Shown in pieces: positions 14,429 through 19,727 of a DNA stretch of 19,727 nucleotides. The notes beneath the pieces were generated by a model. It was not told the DNA's origin and ran no database searches. It worked only from the letters and a program-made list of their open reading frames with translations. The translations under genes and the position numbers were made by a program. Numbering within the stretch: position 1 is the first letter of the stretch; every line of letters starts with the position of its first letter. The DNA comes from Helicobacteraceae bacterium (GTDB lineage: Bacteria > Campylobacterota > Campylobacteria > Campylobacterales > Sulfurimonadaceae): contig JAUWLG010000003.1 of NCBI GenBank assembly GCA_030613795.1, positions 1-19,727 on the forward strand, written 5' to 3'.

Positions 14429-15517
14429 TTAACTCTTTTTTTGAAGATATGGGCTAGCTATAAAATAAACTACAAAACCCCATAAGACGACTGAACTTGC
14501 CATTGCGATCAAACTTGCCTCTTCTTCCATATGCACCAGAGAGGCAGGATCAATGTCGTTTATATTAAAGATATAATCCAGTCCTAAGCCAAAAAGGACA
14601 CTCCCCACAATAATCGTGCCAAGGTAGATGTAAAGTGACTTGGTTCCAAGCATCTTTTTAACCACACCAATAGTAACCGTGTTGGTCGCAGGTCCTGCAC
14701 TCAAAAAGACAAAGGCCGCTCCGGCACTGACACCTGAGAGCATTAAGGCGGCTGCGATCGGCAGGGAAGCCGTGGCACAGACATACATCGGAACAGCGAT
14801 GGCGATGACGATCAGGTATGACAGCCATGAATATTCGATCAAGATATTGCTCAAGTTTTCCGGAATAGCCGCCGTGATCACAGCCCCTATGACAAGGCCC
14901 AAAAAAAGTGGTTTGGCGATATCACCAAGCAAGGTAATAAAAGCATAACGCATAGCTTTAACAAAAGAGAACCGCTGTTTCTCTTCACTGTCACAACATG
15001 AACCACTCGAACAGCAACCCCCCTCTTCCTCTTTTGGTGAAGATGGCGGTGCCATTGAAAACCCACCTGCCGGGGCAGCACTGAAAAGGGCTTTAGGCTG
15101 TTCTTCTTTGTCCAATACATTTGTCAAAACCCCTGCTACCATCGCAATAACCATTGAAGTCAAAGCACGATAGATGGTAAAAGCCCAGCCAAACATCCCA
15201 TAGGTCGCTAAGATGGAGTCCACACCGGTAATAGGTGTTGAGATAAGAAAAGAGAGTGTTGCCCCCTTACTCGCCCCACTCTTTTTAATACTGGTGGCCA
15301 AAGGGATCACCCCGCATGAACAGACAGGCAGAGGGATGCCAAAGATGGTTGACTTAACGACAGAGCCAACGCTCTCTTTACCTAAATGCTTAGTGACAAT
15401 AGTGTCGGGGACTAACTCATGCAGTATCCCGGCAAAGAGTAATCCGAACAGAATATACGGTGCCATTGCATTTGAGAGGTCAACAAGTGCCGTAAAAAAG
15501 AGCGCGATTATTTCCAT
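14429..15517 (-). CDS. YraQ/SO_0444-type permease, probable metal efflux
   Basis: This 362-residue inner-membrane protein has two similar halves of about four helices each, joined by a soluble loop (about 135-185). The first half holds FGIPLPVCSCGVIPLATSIK (C66 and C68) and FLISTPITGVDSI. The second half holds AVPMYVCATASLPIAAALML (C247) and SAGPATNTVTIG. The loop carries a Cys-rich cluster, GGCCSSGSCC (C168, C169, C174, C175). The SO_0444 branch of the YraQ/DUF318 permeases is linked to copper/zinc efflux, and the loop cysteines fit binding of a soft metal; the substrate remains an inference. No metal-responsive regulator is seen adjacent. The ribosome site before the ATG is weak. Confidence 0.82.
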   Translation of the reverse strand: MEIIALFFTALVDLSNAMAPYILFGLLFAGILHELVPDTIVTKHLGKESVGSVVKSTIFGIPLPVCSCGVIPLATSIKKSGASKGATLSFLISTPITGVDSILATYGMFGWAFTIYRALTSMVIAMVAGVLTNVLDKEEQPKALFSAAPAGGFSMAPPSSPKEEEGGCCSSGSCCDSEEKQRFSFVKAMRYAFITLLGDIAKPLFLGLVIGAVITAAIPENLSNILIEYSWLSYLIVIAIAVPMYVCATASLPIAAALMLSGVSAGAAFVFLSAGPATNTVTIGVVKKMLGTKSLYIYLGTIIVGSVLFGLGLDYIFNINDIDPASLVHMEEEASLIAMASSVVLWGFVVYFIASPYLQKKS

Positions 15518-15669
15518 AGTTTATTTACCACACTTACCTGCGACATATTTTATACCAGCAATTTTTTTCACACTTGTTCCTCATTTGAAATACTTATAAG
15601 GCAATAGTGATATAGATGAACTTCAAAAGGGGTTAGATAAGTTAACTAATAGAATTTTTGTGTGGTAGA

Positions 15670-15711
15670 AGGAAGAAAAAAAGAACGAAAGAACGTCGGT
15701 AAAGACCAACG
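15670..15711 (-). terminator. Intrinsic terminator of the small lipoprotein gene
   Basis: On the minus strand CGTTGGT (15705-15711) pairs with ACCGACG (15694-15700) through a CTTT loop, with one G-U pair. A T-rich tract follows (15670-15693). It begins 9 bp after the stop at 15720, so it should separate this gene from the permease gene. Confidence 0.7.
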
Positions 15712-15719
15712 CCTATAAT

Positions 15720-16208
15720 CTAAAGAGCTTTAGCCAGCTCTTCTTCTGATGAGACATAGCTGATGTTTTCAATAATGAAGTTATTAACATCCAAGATCAT
15801 CAACGCCTCTTTGTGCTCATCGATACGGTAACTTGCAGCTGCATTTTTATCTTCTATCACTAAGACAGTGTGTTTAAAGTCTTTCAACCCCGGCATAATA
15901 AACATACTTCTTATCAACGATGGTGCGCCACTGACATCAGCCACAAAAACAGCACTGTGCTTAGCTAAGTAACTCGCATCTTGTTTATCAAAAAACTCAT
16001 TACTCATGTGTCCCATATCTTTTGAAAAAGCAAAGATCACTTTTTTAGTATCAGCACTTAGCGTCTGAGGTTTTTCAAACTGGTCGTTGAGTTTGAGTGT
16101 CTCCAGTGAACTTCCAACAACAGTTTTTTGTTCAACATCAACTTTGACGTTCTCACTACATCCTAAAAAGAACATAGCAACAATTAGACCTACTATTACA
16201 TTTTTCAT
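15720..16208 (-). CDS. Small lipoprotein, possible thioredoxin-like fold without cysteines
   Basis: The ATG at 16208 has AGGAG 5 nt upstream and gives a short lipoprotein signal, MKNVIVGLIVAMFFLGC (Cys17); the longer frame from 16235 lacks such support. The mature part is about 145 residues. It has LNDQFEKPQTLSADTKKVIF near the start, which resembles the opening of redoxin/AhpC-like domains, then HSAVFVADVSGAP and KHTVLVIEDKN. There is no CxxC or other mature cysteine, so it would not be a thiol redox enzyme. The function is unknown. It is bounded by a terminator downstream and by its own upstream region of about 235 bp, so it is probably a single-gene unit between the sqr-linked genes and the permease. 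Confidence 0.7.
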   Translation of the reverse strand: MKNVIVGLIVAMFFLGCSENVKVDVEQKTVVGSSLETLKLNDQFEKPQTLSADTKKVIFAFSKDMGHMSNEFFDKQDASYLAKHSAVFVADVSGAPSLIRSMFIMPGLKDFKHTVLVIEDKNAAASYRIDEHKEALMILDVNNFIIENISYVSSEEELAKAL

Positions 16209-16350
16209 TTTATCTCCTGAAATTAATCCCAGCATAATACTGTAGGTTCTATTGAGATATAAGTGGTTTACAATCTAAGTTTGTAGATTTATAGAGGTTT
16301 CAGAAAGAGAGAGGTCTTCGTGTTAAACACTTATCCAAAAGAACCACAGA

Positions 16351-16369
16351 ACCACAAATTAGCTGTGGT
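16351..16369 (-). terminator. Hairpin downstream of the deformylase-like gene
   Basis: ACCACA (16351-16356) and TGTGGT (16364-16369) pair around a 7-nt loop, 76 bp after the stop at 16445. The minus-strand bases that follow are TCTGTGGTTCTTTT. It is a plausible but weak terminator for the sqr-linked genes. Confidence 0.35.
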
Positions 16370-16444
16370 ATTGGAGGTAGCCTATATTATTTCCATACTA
16401 ACTACATACATCAATATGTAATTGCTGCAGTATAGAAGTCATGT

Positions 16445-17260
16445 TCAAGATGGATTGACGATAAAGTAGCTTAATAGCCACACTACAAGTAGTGCTAAAC
16501 CCAAAAATGTAACGTTACCGTAGGTGTTTGCCGTCTGGCAACTGGTACATGACGAGAATTTACTTGTCTCGTATTGTGCATAAAGTGTGTACCCTATTAA
16601 AAACAGTACGTTAGCGCCTGTCATCCAGAGTTCTGCACTGTAAAGCAGTGAGAGCGTCGATGGGTCTGTAATAAAGAGAGACGACAGAACGATCAAAAAC
16701 ATCACCGATAATAGCAACTTGATCGCCTTTGTAAAGTATTGGCGATATGAGATCGTTGGACAGGTACCGCCACTGCCTTCAACGATGCCGTACTCCAACT
16801 CTTTTTCAACACGCTTCTGCTCTTTTTTTGGCAACTTGTCAACAAAGGTTCCGCCAAAAGTATAGTCTATCTTTCGCTGAATACGTTTGGAGAGTTCTCC
16901 TGCAACATCCATGGAGCGCTGTTTGCCCTCACGGTCTTGATAGATAACTTTGATCTCATCATATCGATCCAGTGTTGCACTGATATTTGGCAGATAGTTT
17001 GTACTTTCAGCAGACTCCTGCATGCCTGTTGTCCCTATGATCCTAGGATTGATCAGCTCAAGATAGTCATCGCCCTCTTTAATGATCACTACGGTAGCAG
17101 GAACGGCGATCTGTATAGCAGCAAGTTCACTTAGTTCATTTGCCTCTATGGTATCTTTCATATTCTCTATAAGTGTCAAAAGTTCATCGTCAAAACTTCT
17201 CACATCTGCAGAGGTGATCTTGATGCGCTCATCAGGGTACTGTACTAGTTTTTTAATCAT
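16445..17260 (-). CDS. Membrane protein with degenerate (catalytically dead) peptide deformylase domain
   Basis: This protein has 271 residues. Residues 1-160 follow the peptide deformylase fold: KKLVQYPDERIKITSADV at the start, motif 1 as SELAAIQIAVP (family GxGLAAxQ), LELINPRI, motif 2 as ESTNYLPNI (family EGCLS), and motif 3 as IQRKIDYTFGGTFVDKL (family QHExDHLDGxLFxDxL). The motif cysteine, both metal-binding histidines and the catalytic glutamate are all replaced, so metal-dependent deformylase activity is very unlikely. Residues 178-198, 212-230 and 250-268 are three predicted membrane helices, with a CTSC pair (C238, C241) between the last two. It lies 62 bp downstream of a 53-residue ORF and then sqr, on the same strand. 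The function is unknown; a ligand- or peptide-binding membrane protein is possible. Confidence 0.8.
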   Translation of the reverse strand: MIKKLVQYPDERIKITSADVRSFDDELLTLIENMKDTIEANELSELAAIQIAVPATVVIIKEGDDYLELINPRIIGTTGMQESAESTNYLPNISATLDRYDEIKVIYQDREGKQRSMDVAGELSKRIQRKIDYTFGGTFVDKLPKKEQKRVEKELEYGIVEGSGGTCPTISYRQYFTKAIKLLLSVMFLIVLSSLFITDPSTLSLLYSAELWMTGANVLFLIGYTLYAQYETSKFSSCTSCQTANTYGNVTFLGLALLVVWLLSYFIVNPS

Positions 17261-17290
17261 GGAGAGGTGCCTAAGAAAATGAAGTGGGTG

Positions 17291-17313
17291 TTGTGGGCAC
17301 TATAGGCCCACAA
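17291..17313 (-). other. 8-bp stem-loop between the 53-aa ORF and the deformylase-like gene
   Basis: TTGTGGGC and GCCCACAA form a perfect 8-bp stem with a 7-nt loop. It lies 9 bp after the small ORF stop and 30 bp before the next start. No T run follows on the minus strand, so it may be a processing or RNA-stability element rather than a terminator. Confidence 0.45.
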
Positions 17314-17322
17314 CTAAGTGTT

Positions 17323-17484
17323 TTAGTGACTTTTACGTACAACGATCAACATTTTGATGTTGATCACTATAAAACGAATAAACTGCCAAAGAAGATTTGT
17401 TCTCCAATATTTTACAAAGTTTGTTGGAACCATTGTTGTAAAGTTTTGGTCGTACGGTCTTACTCTCTCTTCGATCTCTTTCAT
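17323..17484 (-). CDS. Small 53-residue membrane-like protein next to sqr
   Basis: An ATG at 17484 is preceded by AAAAGGAT with 6-7 nt spacing and opens 53 codons to the TAA at 17323. The product starts hydrophilic (MKEIEERVRPYDQNFTTMVP). It ends in a strongly hydrophobic and basic segment, about residues 24-51, with YWRTNLLWQFIRFIVINIKM. This looks like one amphipathic or transmembrane helix with positive flanks. I do not recognise a family. It lies 128 bp downstream of sqr and upstream of the deformylase-like gene on the same strand. Good ribosome site, sensible amino-acid use and placement support a real gene; a role as a small membrane partner is inferred. Confidence 0.65.
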   Translation of the reverse strand: MKEIEERVRPYDQNFTTMVPTNFVKYWRTNLLWQFIRFIVINIKMLIVVRKSH

Positions 17485-17545
17485 AAGTTATCCTTTTATT
17501 ACTATATTTTACGTTCCGGCGAACAAGTTCCCCTTCACTACGCTA

Positions 17546-17566
17546 ACGCTAAGTTCAACTCAGCGT
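17546..17566 (-). other. Stem-loop downstream of sqr
   Basis: On the minus strand ACGCTGAGT and ACTTAGCGT pair (9 bp, one G-U) around a TGA loop, 46 bp after the sqr stop. A second small inverted repeat (GTTCCGGCGAAC, 17513-17524) follows. No T run is adjacent. It may define the sqr 3' end or be part of a small intergenic repeat. Confidence 0.4.
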
Positions 17567-17612
17567 CGAGCTCACGTGCAGATAAACCGCACTCCTCAAC
17601 AAACTACCCTTC

Positions 17613-19082
17613 TTATTCAGGGATCAGTGTCCAACCTGGTTTAAGTTGTGCTTTGTAGATAAACATATGGTGAAGTATATGTTTGATCCAGTGCCCTGCA
17701 AGACCGATCTCACCAAAAGTATAGTTCAGGTCGCGACCTAGCCCAGGATATTTTTCAAAGTCAGGAACGACAGGATAGACTGTTAGTGCTGCCGCAGTAC
17801 CGGTTGTAAGACCCTTACCTGCAGATGCAACACATGCTGCACCCATCTCTGCCATAGAAGCTTCATGAAGATGTGTTCCCTCACCTTTTGTGATAAGGTC
17901 ACAAACAGAGTGTGCAACCGCTTTACCGATGATACCTGAAGGCATACCTGTACGTGGCGGTGTCGGGTTGATCGGTGTACCGTTTGGTGAACTCATCGGT
18001 TTAGAGATAAGGTGCGGCGGTGCAAAGGCGATACCACAAGCAAACATATTGCTGTATGTCGGGTTTTGGTAGGTACGTGGCCAGTCAGATGCTTTCCAGT
18101 TCTCATAAGCGCCTGCTGCATAGTTTGCATCAACTTTCATAAATCCATTTGGTGCGAAGATAGTATCAGTAATGTCTGAACCGTCTTTGCCGTAAGCTTT
18201 TAGACCGACACCGGCGAATGGCGGGATCAACATAGCAAAATCGAAGCTTTCTGAACCGGTAGAACCATCAAGTAGTTCATAATCAACACTGCCCTCTTCA
18301 ACTTTAGAGACATGTGCACCAATGATCCATCTTACACCACGCTCAGAGTAGAGAGATTCTGCGAATAGACGGGATGAAGCTGCATATCCACCACGTTTCA
18401 TGTGCAATCCGCCAATACCGAAGTCACCTAAAAATGACTCATTAGAGATCCACTGGATATCAGCCAGATCACGAACACCTTCTCTGTTAAGCTCATGTTC
18501 GATGTTGAAGACATACTCAAACGCCGCACCTTGACATGTACACATACCGTGACCTGTACCGATCAAAAACTTTTGACGCTCCCCTTTTTTCATCTTCTCA
18601 ATAGACTTTTGAAACTCCTCGTTTGCATGAACAGCATGGTCTGCCGTACAGACAGAGACAGTGTGCTCACCAAGCTCAGAACCTTCACCCAGACCCGGTG
18701 TTGCACCAAAGTTAAGTTTAGGACCGGTTGCATTGACAACATAGTCATAAGTAACATCTTCAGTCTCGCCCTCTTTGCCTTGGCCAGTATATTCGATCGT
18801 CACAAACGGCTGTGTCTCACTCGCACTTCCTTCTGGACTCAGAGAAATCGCTTTTGCCTGCTTATATGTGATACCCGCTTTTTTGTAAACAGGATCTAGG
18901 TCAAAAGTAACCTCTTCTTTACTCATCTGACCAACACCAACCCAGATGTTAGAAGGAATCCAGTTCCATTTTGCATTTGGTGTTACAACAACAACCTCGT
19001 GCGAACTACCTAGCCACTTTGCAGCAAATGTTGCAGCTGTATGTCCTGAAACACCACCACCCAAAATAACAACTCTAGCCAT
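17613..19082 (-). CDS. sqr: Sulfide:quinone oxidoreductase family flavoprotein
   Basis: This protein has 489 residues. The N-terminal FAD-binding fold begins VVILGGGVSGHTAA (GxGxxG-like), and a second nucleotide-binding signature is YDYVVNATGPKL. The family cysteines appear as SVCTADHA (C145), GMCTCQGAAFEY (C181 and C183) and NMFACGIAF (C349). The C-terminal segment (about 440-489) is hydrophobic and Lys/His-rich (GHWIKHILHHMFIYK), fitting membrane attachment. The enzyme oxidises sulfide to polysulfide and passes electrons to the quinone pool on the periplasmic face of the inner membrane. Several SQR types exist; I do not assign one, and the related flavocytochrome c sulfide dehydrogenase flavoprotein is the main alternative. 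AAAGGAG lies 5 nt before the ATG. Confidence 0.85.
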   Translation of the reverse strand: MARVVILGGGVSGHTAATFAAKWLGSSHEVVVVTPNAKWNWIPSNIWVGVGQMSKEEVTFDLDPVYKKAGITYKQAKAISLSPEGSASETQPFVTIEYTGQGKEGETEDVTYDYVVNATGPKLNFGATPGLGEGSELGEHTVSVCTADHAVHANEEFQKSIEKMKKGERQKFLIGTGHGMCTCQGAAFEYVFNIEHELNREGVRDLADIQWISNESFLGDFGIGGLHMKRGGYAASSRLFAESLYSERGVRWIIGAHVSKVEEGSVDYELLDGSTGSESFDFAMLIPPFAGVGLKAYGKDGSDITDTIFAPNGFMKVDANYAAGAYENWKASDWPRTYQNPTYSNMFACGIAFAPPHLISKPMSSPNGTPINPTPPRTGMPSGIIGKAVAHSVCDLITKGEGTHLHEASMAEMGAACVASAGKGLTTGTAAALTVYPVVPDFEKYPGLGRDLNYTFGEIGLAGHWIKHILHHMFIYKAQLKPGWTLIPE

Positions 19083-19145
19083 CTTTTCTCCTTTATGATT
19101 ACATAACAGTTATTTTTTACGTCAAATAAACTTTATCGCAAAACC

Positions 19146-19163
19146 ATCACAATCTTATCACAA
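19146..19163 (-). promoter_or_regulatory. ATCACAA direct repeat upstream of sqr
   Basis: ATCACAA occurs twice (19146-19152 and 19157-19163) exactly 11 bp apart, read as TTGTGAT toward sqr. It ends 8 nt before a GATAAA candidate -10, so it would cover the -35 position, as for OmpR/PhoB-type activators. Related words lie upstream of the second response regulator. Confidence 0.4.
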
Positions 19164-19390
19164 CTTTTAATACAACATAATAATTCGTGATAATTCTATC
19201 TGAACATAGTGTTTCTACCCATTTTATAAACATATGAATTTATAATACATAACTAAAAATAATTATTATTATAACTTATATACTGAGTTTTAAATTATAT
19301 TGGCTGAATAGAGATTGGAGATTGGAGAAATGATGGCGAAGATCATCTTAAACCAGACAGAAGTGATAAAGTTTCAGATTTGGTGTAGGT

Positions 19391-19448
19391 TGTGTTTAAC
19401 TCAGACCGATAGCGTGCTAGTGCACGCGGAGAGTCTAAGTTGGACGCA
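19391..19448 (+). other. Long stem-loop, 58 nt
   Basis: Bases 19391-19406 pair with 19433-19448 (15 of 16 positions as plus-strand RNA, three of them G-U). After a 5x5 internal loop, GCGTGC (19412-19417) pairs with GCACGC (19422-19427) around a TAGT loop. As minus-strand RNA three of the G-U pairs become mismatches. It lies 21 bp after the pepN stop. It could be a 3' structure of pepN, a small RNA or a relic of a repeat. Confidence 0.4.
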
Positions 19449-19469
19449 AGATGTGCCGAAGCTGGAACT

Positions 19470-19727
19470 TTAGTTAAGGATCTTTTCTACTATTTCATAG
19501 ACATTGGACGAGATCTCTTTTTCACTGAGTATCATCTCCAAAGCCTCTTTCATAAGTTCCTTATTCTCAGGGTTAAGACGGTCATAACTTCTAAAAGCAG
19601 CGGTCAACCCAGAGGCGATCTGCGGATTAATGGTGTCGAGTTCAATGACCTTCTCTGCCAAAAATGCATACCCGTGCCCTGTCGGCGCATGAAAAGCCAC
19701 CGCATTACGAGCAAAGACCCCTAAAAG
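19470..19727 (-). CDS. pepN: Aminopeptidase N, C-terminal end (partial)
   Basis: The frame is open from the right window edge to the TAA at 19470, 85 codons. It reads LLGVFARNAVAFHAPTGHGY at the start, then LAEKVIELDTINPQIASGLT, then the end NVYEIVEKILN. This matches the C-terminal helical domain of PepN, an M1-family zinc aminopeptidase: in E. coli PepN the corresponding end has an AFH-x-x-x-G-x-GY segment, N-PQ-AS-L and a final YE-I-KAL. The GTG inside (19700) is not a start. The catalytic domain with HEXXH lies outside the window. It is separated from sqr by 387 bp and probably forms its own unit. Confidence 0.88.
   Translation of the reverse strand, partial: LLGVFARNAVAFHAPTGHGYAFLAEKVIELDTINPQIASGLTAAFRSYDRLNPENKELMKEALEMILSEKEISSNVYEIVEKILN

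Larger units (their letters stand above)
19083..19469. other. AT-rich upstream region of sqr and 3' region of pepN
   Basis: About 387 bp without a gene. From the sqr side it contains a possible -10 (GATAAA, 19132-19137) and the ATCACAA direct repeat. It then has an AT-rich block of about 150 bp (roughly 19160-19310), a short direct repeat GATTGGA (19314 and 19321), and the long stem-loop at 19391-19448 close to the pepN stop. No tRNA or small ORF with a ribosome site was found. Confidence 0.6.

Noticed and set aside
16209..16235. Longer N-terminus for the small lipoprotein
   Set aside because: It would bury the lipoprotein signal, and the ATG at 16208 has AGGAG 5 nt upstream.
16404..16423. 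TACATA/TATGTA inverted repeat as an operator
   Set aside because: It lies downstream of a gene end in AT-rich DNA, with no promoter at a fitting distance and no second copy.
19440..19724. Plus-strand open frame over the right edge
   Set aside because: It is the shadow of the pepN C-terminus, which matches a known protein family on the minus strand.

Overview
The window looks like chromosome of a sulfur-oxidising member of the Campylobacterota, close to Sulfurimonas or Sulfurovum. This is inferred from the low-to-moderate GC coding style, TATAAT-type -10 boxes with poor -35 boxes, a sulfide:quinone oxidoreductase and a NapL-like protein. I ran no similarity search, so the genus is a guess. 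No tRNA, rRNA, CRISPR array, insertion sequence or phage gene was seen.

Region 1 (1-6075, minus strand) is one tightly packed TonB operon. Its order is DUF3450 protein, large ExbB with a periplasmic coiled coil (TtpC-like), small ExbB, ExbD, TonB, TPR protein, then a TonB-dependent receptor that runs off the left edge. Most junctions overlap or nearly touch (TAATG, TAATG, 11 bp, 1 bp, 10 bp, ATGA). Region 2 (6076-7922) holds regulatory DNA and a beta-helix lipoprotein gene (6491-7660, minus).

Region 3 (7923-12208) is signal transduction: two OmpR-type response regulators on the plus strand, convergent with a large hybrid histidine kinase with an HPt domain. Region 4 (12317-13285) has a lysine-rich histone H1-like protein and, divergently, a secreted DUF302 protein.

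Region 5 (13411-19082, all minus) holds, from right to left, sulfide:quinone oxidoreductase, a 53-residue membrane-like protein, a membrane protein with a catalytically dead peptide deformylase domain, a small lipoprotein, a YraQ/SO_0444-type permease and a NapL-like beta-propeller protein. The right edge carries the C-terminus of aminopeptidase N.

The most notable signal is regulatory. GTWAC pentamers repeated every 11 bp, the spacing expected for OmpR/PhoB-type regulators, occur upstream of the TonB operon, the lipoprotein gene, the first response regulator and the DUF302 gene. In three of these the nearest repeat lies 32-33 nt from a candidate -10 box. I infer one regulon, probably run by the response regulator at 7923, linking the TonB transporter, the surface lipoprotein and a periplasmic DUF302 protein. 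The second notable item is the sqr neighbourhood, where a 53-aa protein and a pseudo-deformylase membrane protein lie next to a sulfide oxidation enzyme.
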